This document shows, in pieces, positions 1-11,100 of a DNA stretch of 64,000 nt. The stretch lies in the NCBI GenBank assembly GCA_950097015.1, contig CATNEN010000025.1, forward strand, positions 8,172,501 through 8,236,500. The letters run 5' to 3'. The notes under the pieces are model-generated. The model was not told the DNA's origin, ran no database searches, and was given only the letters and a program-made list of their open reading frames with translations. This DNA comes from Macrostomum hystrix. Its lineage: Eukaryota > Platyhelminthes > Macrostomidae. A program made the translations under genes and the position numbers. Positions within the stretch are counted from its first letter, which is position 1. The number at the start of each line of letters is the position of its first letter.

Positions 1-26
1 CATAATAATCTATTCAATCCCAACAT

Positions 27-365
27 CGCTGGCCAATCAGCGCACAGAAAAGTTCTCAACAAGTTTCTATAAATAGATTCCGCAATAATAAATAAAGTGA
101 CTCATTTTTCACCCACTCCAAACATTTGGCATCGCTGGCCAATCAGCGCGCAGCAAAGTTCTTAGCAAGTTTCTATAAATAGATTCTACAAAAATGAATC
201 AAGTGAGTCACTTTTCATCCACTCCAACTCTTTAGCATCGCTGGCCAATTAGCGCACAGCAAAGTTCCAAAGAAGTTTCTGTAAATGGAAATCACAAAAA
301 TGAATTAAGGAATCCAATTCACCCACCCAACCCCTTAAAAATCGTTGTCCCATCAGCGCGCCGGA
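27..365. repeat. ~104-bp tandem repeat with CCAAT core
   Basis: About 3.3 copies of a roughly 104-bp unit, starting near 27, 131, 236 and 341. Each begins with a short block containing GGCCAATCAGCG, followed by an AAGTTTCTATAAATAGATTC-like stretch. The last copy is diverged. It lies upstream of the first androglobin exon seen here, so it is probably intronic. Confidence 0.8.
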
Positions 366-401
366 AAATATCTTAAAAAGACCAACCTTTTAATCCCACA
401 G

Positions 402-1016
402 CTGATCAGGTGGATTGTGACGCAAGTGGATGCACTTTTCCGACTTCACGCGGTGAAAGCTACGGGAAGCGAACCGTCAGAAGTTCTCGTCTCACCCGGC
501 GGTCTGGTGTTCGGCTTCAGGCCCTGGGAGCACATCTACTCGGTTGGCAAGCTGGGAAAGGCGCCAAACATTCCACTGTACAATCCCTACGGGAAGTACA
601 TTGTACGACTATTCTGGCTGGTGAGTTTGATGGGTTAAATTTTGGTCATCAACAAAGATCGCAAAATTGAAATGAACTGATTTGCAGGGCCAGTGGCGGA
701 AGATCTACGTGGATGACAGTCTGCCGTTGGACGAGAACGACAAGTGCCTGCTGCCCATGACAACCCGGCCTTTGGAGCTGTGGCCAGCTCTCCTTAGCAA
801 AGCTCTAATTAAAGTAGCAGCTCTAGAGTAAGCTCATTAATAAATTCCTACTGTTTCATCTTCAGTAGAGCTACTGATGAAAATATTGGCAAATAAATGA
901 CTGGAATTTTCAATGGCCTCAAACAGCTATGGAGGCGGCAGCGGAACACAAGAGTTTGGCGACTTCAGCCCGATCCACTGCCTCACCGGCTGGCTGCCGC
1001 AAACCATTGCTGTCAG
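402..1016 (+). other. Androglobin calpain-like domain, C-terminal part
   Basis: Three exons encode the strand-rich part of the degenerate calpain protease domain: an FGFRPWEHIYSV block, the conserved GKYIVRLFW strand, GQWRKIYVDDSLP, and LWPALLSKALIKVAALDYGG followed by DFSPIHCLTGWLP. In calpains these blocks follow the catalytic Cys helix, which is not in the window. Protease activity therefore cannot be judged from this sequence. Confidence 0.85.
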
Positions 1017-2144
1017 GTGATTTTTCCCCTGGGCGAAATTCACGATTGCTTTCAAACCGAATGACCGATTTTCATGAAAGTCCAGGTTGAATATTTTAGG
1101 AGTCTAATAAATAATGTGATTATTTGAAATGCCACGTAGTCTTTCTACCGTTAACGGATAATGCCCAACTTGAAGTAGTCAGGAAGTTAACAATAATGTT
1201 TTCAACACTCTTTAGAAAGGAGAGCTGCGAAAAATTGTGGCAGCTTCTGCAGAGAATTCTACCCAAGTGGAAGCCGCCAGAGATTAATAATAAAACTGCT
1301 GCGGAAGAGACAGTAAAACCTGACGGATTGGTAAGATTGCTGATTGATTAGAATTTAGATGGATTAATTTTCTACCCCAAACTTTCCTGTGATTGGCTGA
1401 GAAAATTCTTTCTCGTACTTCTACCCCGAACTTGCATCTCATTGGCCGAGAAAAGTCCTAATTACTTTTACCCCAAACTCGTCTCTGATTGGCTAATAAA
1501 ACTTTGCATCATTAACACTAAGTTTTTGCTTATTATTTATCACTTATTTGCGCCCCTACAGGCACAGGAACAGTCAGACAAGCTACATGCTTCAGACAGC
1601 AAACCATCGGTCAAGATAAGTTCTGACGGCAAAGCAAAAGGCAAATCAACTGCTTATTATAATATCAAATATGCATCATAATAGTAGAAACCAGTGTAAC
1701 AAATTTCTGATACATTTTTTATTAGGCAAGGAAGACAAGAAGCCGACTAGAAGTGAAAAAAATAGTAAGTGTAAATCTCTTCGATGCCCCTACTGATTAC
1801 CTCGATGACCTCCCAAATAACCAACTCTATGACCTCCCTAAATGACAAGCTATATGAATTCAAACCTCTCTGAACTTAACAATAATAATAATACTTTCTG
1901 GATGGCTGTGGACAATGGAGCATCATTTGGTGACACTAGACCCGCAGCCAGCGAGGAGGCAATTCTGCCCATTTCGCTGACTCCGCGGCTGCGACTTAAA
2001 TGAATGTGGCCTCGCCGCGGAATCGAGCTTAGGGACCTTTGGTGCGAGAGGCAAACGTGTTAGACCGCTCTGCCACTGACCACCCCTCACTATCTGACCT
2101 TTCTACTGAAAACGATCTTCAACTTTCTAGAAGAAGACCCATCT

Positions 2145-2181
<37 letters not shown>

Positions 2182-5100
2182 GTCCAGAAACTGTCGTATT
2201 CGCTTCTTTTTACGACGCTAGCCGACGCCAACCGCTCCTGCTGGCCTCCCTAGCCGACGGCGCCGACAAAAGCGAACGATTACGGCAGCACGGCCTGTCG
2301 TACCTGTTGAGCCACCCGGTGCTGCTCGCGCAGTGCCGGTCGCAGCCGCTGAAACCGTTGCCCGGCGCGCCTCCGCCGCCTCCGCCCTGGCAGTTGATCC
2401 GGCCGCGCCCCGGCAAGCAGAATTTGCCGACCAGTGAACCGACAGCTGTTGATGGTGGACACGATGGACCAGTGGAGGACGAGGAAGAGAACTCGAACTC
2501 GCCAATTCGAGCTGTGGAGATCGTGTCACCGTTCATTGGCTACAAGGTTGGTAAATTGAATCGCATTTCAAGTTATTCAACCGCCTTTGGATTTCTGTTA
2601 GATGTCTATGGGCTTAAACTATTGGATGAAAAAAGGATATTGAAGGAATGAAATCTCGACGAAGCAAGATTTTGAAGCAAAATGGGATTTCAACTCGATC
2701 TATGGAATTGCAGGAAAAATTCTCGACAAAATGGGATTTCGAAGATTATCGGAAGATTCGATACGAAAAAAAGGATTTTTACAGAAATTGATTTAAAAAA
2801 TTGATTTCGAAAAAATGTAAATTAGCTAAATGGGATTTTGCCAAACTGGGATTTCGACAAAATGGGATTTAGACAAAAGATATTTCGAAAAATGTGACTT
2901 CGGCAAAAGTGTATTTAAAACAATAGAGCTTTGAAAAAATGGGATTAAGAAAAATGATTTAAGAAGTAGTAACGATTTTCAAGTAGGGTAAAGTACGGTT
3001 TTAATGAATTTATCACTCAATTCGCGCATCTGACAGGTGAGCGCCGAACCTATGCCAAATCGTATAACTAGTCGTCCGGTGTCGTCGCTGAGTCGCCGAT
3101 CGACACGTCGTGAGTTGTCCAGTCGTCTGTACATCGGCGAGTCGGACTTCGAGACAACTGGCCAGCTTCCGCCGCCACCGCCGCCTCCGCCACCGCCGCC
3201 TCCGCCACCGCCGCAAGCTCAGCCCTCCGCCAGTGTAGAAAAATCTGTTGTAAGAGACACGAAAAAATTTTGATTTTAAAAAGAAAAAATCATTCAATGA
3301 GCATACTCACTCATCCATAAAAATGTCTGCAGACACTCCTGTTGCCGCAGCAGCAGCGAATTAGAAAGAATTCACGTGCGTCGGTAAGGCATTCCTTAAT
3401 GTTTACTGCTGCAAAATCATTTTCAATAATCCCAAGATTTGATAATACCAAGATTCGATTATCCAAAGATTCGATAATCTTAAGATTTGCTAATCCTAAG
3501 ATTCGATAATCCCAAGATTCGATAATCCCAAGATTCGATAATCCCAAGATTCGATAATCCCAAGATTCGATAATCCCAAGATTCGATAATCCCAAGATTA
3601 GATAATCCCAAGATTCGATAATCCCAAGACTCGATAATCCAAAGATTAGATAATCCCAAGATTCGATAATCCCAAGATTCGATAATCCCAAGATTCGATA
3701 ATCCCAAGATTCGATAATCCAAAGATTAGATAATCCCAAGATTCGACAGTCCAAAGATAAGATAATGCCTAGATTCGATAATCCCAAGATGCGATAATCC
3801 CAAGATTCGATAATCCCAAGATTCGATAATCCCAAGATTCGATGATCCCAAAGTATAATAGATGCTTAAAATCTAGATTCTATAGTGTCTAATTTTAGGA
3901 TCTCATTATCAAATTCCATGAATACAGAAGTTGCAACCCAAAAATCTGTGCCAGTTTTTCTTCCCAATAAACTGTTTTAGCCCAACGAAAAGGCCGCTGT
4001 GACTGGGTTGGCGACAAAGCCAGTGCCGAATGGCGGCAAATTGACGACTTCGGGTGGCCTTGAGTCGTCGAAACTCCATGCGGATTCGAAGGATCCTCTG
4101 GCTGAGGCGGCGGCTGCCTCTGCGGCTGCCTCTGCCGCTGCTGCTGCGGCTGAGGCCGAGCAAGAAAAGAAGAAAAAAAAATGGCTGACTATGGACGAAC
4201 TTTTGGAGTGCTTTCAGTGAGTTTATTGATTCAAAATCTGCCTTCATTAGTTGAATGACTATAAAACACTTTGAGTCTCAGGTTGCGAAATGAGACCCTG
4301 TGATTGGAATTGAGACCCTGTAATAATAATAATTAATAATTGCAGGAGGGCTGCGGGCAATGGCTTATCATTTGGTGACACTAGACCCGCAGCCAGCGAG
4401 GAGGCAATTCTGCCCATTTCGCTGACTCCTGAGCACACACGCACACAGATACTGTACGCAGGCACACGCTCACACAGGTGTGTACATCTGCCCTGACTTT
4501 CTCATCGTCAGGCAGTTACACTCTCACTGTGCCTTAGAGGTTGGCCCTCAACGGCGTAAATTGCACGACAAGCCCCCAAGCCTTCTCTCCGCGGCTGCGC
4601 CCCAAATAAATGTGGTCTCGCCTTGGAATCGAACTTAGGGACCTTGGTCGAGAGGTAAACACATTAAACCGCTCTGCCACTGACCCCTAATTGAAATTGG
4701 AGTTGAGACCGAGACCCTGAGATTTGATGTGAGACCCTGAGATTTGATGTGAGACCCTGAGATTTGATGTGAGACCCTGATATTTGATGTGAGACCCTGA
4801 GATTTGATGTGAGACCCTGAGATTTGATGTGAGACCCTGAGATTTGATGTGAGACCCTGAGATTTGATGTGAGACCCTGAGATTTGAATTGAGACCCAGA
4901 GATTTGATGTGAGACCCTGAGAGTAGATGTGAGACCCTGAGATTTGAATTGAGACCCTGAGATTTGAATTGAGACCCTGAGATTTGAATTGAGACCCAGA
5001 GATTTGATGTGAGACCCTGAGAGTAGATGTGTGACCCTGAGAGTAGATGTGTGACCCTGAGATTGATGCAAGACCCTGAGAGTAGATGTGTGACCCTGAG

Positions 5101-8100
5101 ATTTGAATTGAGATTCTAAGAATGAGGGAGATGAGAAGCTGAAGAGAAGCTGAGAAATTGAGACTCCAAGATTTTGTGATCTGATGGTATGAAACATTAG
5201 TTCTTGTTAGCATTGATTTATATTTATAAAGTTATCAGCAAAATAAAAAACATGTCATTCCTTCATTACAGCTGCATCCATGTCTATCACAAAGTGAGCA
5301 GTTATCAGTTCAAGCACACGTTCACCGATCTAAGAGTAAGCATCTACTAACTTCGCTTTTGGGAAAAATCACGGGTATTTAAATGTGAACCAAAATGGAT
5401 TAGCCATAGAGGTTCACACAGTGGCGGCGCAGCACCTCCAGCTGGGGGGCGGTGGTTGGGTGGTCACCCCCCCCGGCCACCAAAAAAAAAAGGTCTCAGG
5501 TGACCACCCCCATGCCCCATGGGGTGACCACACTTTTGAAAAAATATGGTAAAGTACCAATTTTTTTTAAGTGGGTGGTCACCCCCTGAGGGTGGTGAGG
5601 GTGGTCACCCGGGGGCAGCCCGCCCCCCCCCCCCCGCCCCCCCCCTGCGCCGCCACTGGGTTCACACATAGCAATGTTAGTTGCCCTTGTCACCAGGGTC
5701 TTTGACAAGAATCGCTGAGTATGTTAGAAATTTAGTTCATCATAATCATAAGCGGAAAATTTTGATCCAAATGATGGAACTTAACGAAAATCAGTCATTC
5801 GGTTCGGGAGCAAATCGTGAAGTAGGCAGTGGGTATTTGAAATACCCTGTGGTCTTTCCCCAGGGTAAAAAAGCGTGTTTAAGCATGTTTAACTGTAACC
5901 GATACCAACAGAGCATTGCGCCCTCGTCAGCAAAGGATGCCACACCAAGCAAAAAGGCAGTGGCCAGCGGCAGCGGCGGAGTTGTAAGTCAACGATTTAA
6001 AAAAATAATGACTAAAAATGGTTGAGGAGACACGAGTATAAAAATAATTGCAGTCACCAAACTTGCTGTGCTAATTAAAGTAGAAATATGAGAATGCGTA
6101 TGACTTAAATTAATAAAATGATCCTTTAGCAGGCGCACAGCGACCGGGATGATCGTAGCAGCACTCAAGGACCCATCTACCTGTTCGTAGACTCGCTAGC
6201 GCCAACTGAGATCATCCTGAGCATGTCTGTGCTCAGCCGATGGCCTGAGACCTACTCGGCAGTCAATGCTGCTAGTTCTTCTGCCAGAGTAGGCGGAACA
6301 TCAGTTGTCGCCGACGAGGCAATCAACTCGATGGTTGGGACTACAGCGAAGCCGAAGGATCAGCTGGTACCCGGAAGCTGCGTTGCTGGTACGAACCATA
6401 TAAATGTAATCGGATATTTCTATATTTCTGGTTCGATGTGAAATCAGATGGTTCTATGTGAAGTCAGATGGTTCGATGTAATTCATGTCTAAGCTTAGTT
6501 TCTTCTATTCTGCCTGCAGAGCAGCACAGCTGGAAGTCCTCCCGCCTCGGTCAACAGTTCAAGCGACTCCGCACAACGGGCACCAAGGCGATGTCACTTC
6601 AGCTGCCGGCCGGACGGCACACTCTGCGCCTGTCCGCCCGAGCTCCTGCCGCATTCGTCTGCTGCTTGGCTTCGGCCAGCGAATTCTTCGCCGGCACTGA
6701 GGAGGAAATTCTGCCGCTGTTGAAGTCGACCCCAGTGCGTCAGCAGCAATGGGCCACCAGTTTCAGTCGGGCTCTAGCTGAGCTAATCGACGTGTTTGAC
6801 AGCGAAGAGAAGATCGGCGTCAATCTGTCCAAGGCCGAAACGGCTCTGTGGCGTCTCCATGGAAACGACGCCAGCGTCGGACGTCCCAGAGAGCGTCGAC
6901 AACATCGAGAGAATTTCAGAGCTGTCATGTACGACCTGCTGGGCCGGGCGCTGGAAGGGGCGCCATTTGACGAGGCCGCTGAGTCCGTGCTGGCCTGGAG
7001 GTTGCTACTGTGCGACCCCGCGACACCCAATCCGCTGCACCTCGGGTTTCGACAGCTGAGGCCCGGGACGGCTCGGAGTGAGTGACGTCATTGACGCTAT
7101 TTGTTAATTAATAATTAATTGTACTCGTATAATAATTAATCAATGCAATATTAATAGCCGACATGGCTACATGGTGAAACTTTGTGAGCAGAAAAACGAA
7201 GCCTTTTTCGGTCTTTGAATCATAAAATAACTCGCCGATGCCTATGTTATTTGACACGGGAAGTTGTTTCATCGGCTTTTGCAGAAAATTTTAGCCTGGG
7301 TTCTGGGTTTTCCTGGCAATTGGTGAAATATTTTGGAATATTCGAGTAGAAAGAAAGAAAATGTGGGTATTTAAAATGGCCGCCATGGTTTTTTTACTGT
7401 CAAAAGAAAATTTATATACGAGTTCTACCAAAAATTGGCCAATTTCGAGTTCACAAAAGCACCTGCAATTTGCCTGGGCCGCGCAGAGTCGTCGGGTGTC
7501 CAGCTGGCGCAGCCGACGCCGCAGCCGACGCCGCATCCGACTGGTCGAGGCCGCGGGAAACAACAAGCCGCAGCCGCCGCAGCCGCCGCAGCCGCAGCAG
7601 CCGCAGCGGCCGCTCACGAAGCCGAGCACTCGCCTGAGCTGGACTTGCTTGAAAGTGCGTTTCGCTAAAAACAAAACTTTTTTCGAGCATCCCTCCCAAG
7701 ACAAGACTTGAACGCCTTGAAACTCAATATTCAAATTTCAACATCCGCAATCAGGGCTAGAGCGGGACCCGGACAGCTGGCTCAATCGAGCACCAACACC
7801 GGCGGACCATCTGGCAGCCGTTCGTCTGCAGCGGTGCTGGCGTGGTGCCCGAACTCGCCGGCTGTTGCGAGTCAGACAAGGCGGCGGCTCGCAGCCTGAG
7901 ACGCGCCGCGCCGTCGAACGACTGCGTCGCGCCTGGCGCCGAGTTGAATCGATTGGCGCCGAGGAGCTGAGCCTGCGCCTACTCCGCCAACTCATCGCCA
8001 TCCAGCCCGATGGGACACCGACGCTGCCGTTGCTGCCTCTGGCCCAGGACCAGGCCGGTCGAGCCGCTTATCGGGACTTTTTCGGCGCCTGCCCGGAGCA

Positions 8101-11100
8101 GGCGGCGGGCACCGGTCCCTACCCAGTGTTCCGCGAGATCCTTCGACCCAGCGCCGACTGCACCGTGCTGGTGCGGCTGACTAGCAGTCTACCCAGCTGC
8201 CACCTGCGCATTCTGGACAATGACAATGGCTATCGGGAGCTGGAGCGCGGTCTCGGCCACAGGATGCCGGCTCATCGACTTCGCGGCGGGGGCCGGCGCG
8301 GATACACTTTTCTGGCGTTGGCCACTGCGCCGGTGGACCGACCGGCACCGCCCGGACGGTGGCGCCTTCGACTGATTGGAGACGATACCGAGTCACTGCC
8401 GACACCTCTGCTGCACGGCAGAACGACCGATTTGAATGCAAACTTTTCCATTCGACAAGTGCAGGTTAGTTAGTTGTCGATGTACACTTGTACACTACCT
8501 AACGGGGGGTCGGTGGCAGAGCGGTTATCGCGTTTGCCTCTCGCATCACGGTCCCTAAGTTCGATTCCACGGTGAGGCCACATTTATTTGGGACGCTGCT
8601 GCGGAGAGAAGGCTTGAGGGCTTGTCGTGCAATTTATGCCCTTGAGGGCCAACCTCCAAGGCACAGTGAAATGTACACTGCCTGACGGTGAGAAAGTCAG
8701 GGCAAATGTACACACCTGTGTGAGCGTGTGCCTGCGTACAGTATCTGTGTGCGTGTGTGCTCAGGAGTCAGCGAAATGGGCAGAATTGCCTCCTCGCTGG
8801 CTGCGGGTCTAGTGTCACCAAATGATAAGCCATTGCCTGCAGCCCTCTAGCCATTATTATTATCATTTCCAGGGCTACTACGTCCCGGATCAGCAAGGCC
8901 GAGGCGTACTATTTCGTCAAAGCGTTCGAGTCACTGAGGATCACCTTGCCACAGTGCATCTTCGCCTCTCAAATCCGGGACTGATGGTGGCCCTGGAGAT
9001 TCTGGACAATGAACAGGTGGTCCTCGCTGTCGAGGGTCGAGGCCAGGCCCTTCTGCCGGCGTTTATCTTCGCCAGGGATAGCGGCGGACGGCGATTAGAC
9101 GGCGACGCGACAGAAGAACCGGTTTCAGCCACGTCTCCCAGCAGAAGCCCGTCCCGGAGTTCCGGTGGACCAACAGCGCGCAGTTCCAATGTAAGGGGCC
9201 ATGCACCTGGTCAGCGCGGACGCGGCGGCAGTAAGGAAGGAAAATTGTCGGTGAGTTCAAGTTTTTTTAATTAATGCCTGATAAAAAAATGCTTAATGTG
9301 CTCTAATATAACCTACTCCAGCTAATAAGCGAGGACTTTGAAATGTTCAGTCTGAAATAAATAAATTCCTGTCACCAGCCAGCCAATAAGCGAGGACTTT
9401 CTACTGCTTAGCTTTTAATCAATAAAATTTCTATCCTGAGCCAGCCAATAAGCGAGGACTTTCTACTGCTTAGCTTTTAATCAATAAAATTTCTATCCTG
9501 AGCTAGCCAATAAGCGAGGACGTTCTACTGCTTAGCTTTTAATCAATAAAATTTCTGTCCTGAGCTAGCCAATAAGCGAGGACTTTCTACTCCTTAGCTT
9601 TTAATCAATAAAACTTCTGTCCTGAGCCAACCAATAAGCGAGGACTTAAGACTGTTCCGATTTTTATCGATAAATTTATGTCCCCAGCCAGCCAATAAGC
9701 GAGGACTTAAACGTCCGATATTTATCGATAAATTCCTGTCCAGGTCTAGCCAATAAGCGGGGACTTCAGACTGTTCAGCTTTTAATCAATAAAACTTCTA
9801 TCCTGAGCCAACCAATAAGCGAGGACTTTGGCCTGTTCAGTCTTTAGGAGCTAATTCCTGTCCCCCATCAAGAAAACGACAAGGCAAAAAAAAAATTAAA
9901 ATAAAATTAAATTAAATTAATAAAAAATAGCGGCACTATTTTTATAGCACGCTAGCAGCGTCTCCAGCACGACACCGGATCTCATAGATTCCGATGGCGA
10001 GCCGCATAAGTACATCATCCAGGCCAGACTGCTGGATTCCGTTTGGCCCCTCACTGCGGATAACTGGGCTATTGTTCAACAGGTGCAGGAGCAGAACAAA
10101 GAGGACTTGAAGGGTAGGCATTCGGCATGGATATTTGACAGTTTTTAACATTCAAGAAGCAACTTGCATTTTTATCTCTCCCGTCAGTGTTCTCAAAGCC
10201 GAGAAGTGAGACACGGTTAGAAGATCAGCAGCAGCAGCAGCAGCTGCAGACAAAGACACTGGCCTCTCTAAGCGACGCGCCATCTGCTGCGGCAGCACCA
10301 AAGCGAGCAAGAGGCAGCCGGGCCGGAGGCGGACGTGCAGCTAGCGGAGCAGCCACTGCCGCTGCCACCGCCGCCGCAGACGCCGCCGCAGCCGCTGCAG
10401 CCGCGGCCGCCGCTGCGGCAGCTGCGTTCGACGATCGCAGGGCACACTGGGTGTTGCGTGTGGTGTCGGACGCTGCTCAGGGCGACGGTATCCAGGTCAA
10501 GCGCGACACCGAGGCGGCTGATCGGCTGCGAATGATGAAGCGCGCCTGGGAAGAAATGGAGCCTGGCCGGGCGGAGAAAGCTCGACAGAGTCGCTTGAGG
10601 TACTTAATTACTCATATTAGTGGTCTTTGTTTTATTGTAACGTCCGTTTATTGCCTTGAATATTTCGTACGTTTAGTTACGGTACAAAGACCACTCTTCT
10701 TTCCCTCCGGGGTAAGGTAAGGTAAAGTTGCTGAAACGGCCCTTTTTAGGCACACACGTAGCTTAAGTTTGGAACAAAAACAGAAACAGTTTCAGGGAGA
10801 TTCCTTGACCTGAACGTTGAAGTCTCATATATAATTCCCACAGATTCCTGAGCACCCACATGATAAAAAATCCCAATGCTGGCCAAGACAACCGCCAGCA
10901 GCAGCAGCTATCTGAGCTGCTCCTCGACCGTCCGCCGACGCCGCCGCCGCCCCAGGAGCTGCTCCGACCATTGGATATCGACGCGCTTCAACGAAAGGAG
11001 CCTGGCTCCGATGGCGCTTGCCGACGCAGCTTCGCCGACATTCAAGTCGAGGAGGACGCGGCTGCCGAGGAGCGGATGGCGCGCTTCGCCGACTTCCTGG

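Noticed and set aside
8505-8580. Functional tRNA gene at the SINE head
   Set aside because: A and B boxes are good, but the acceptor stem does not close and the same head recurs on every SINE copy.
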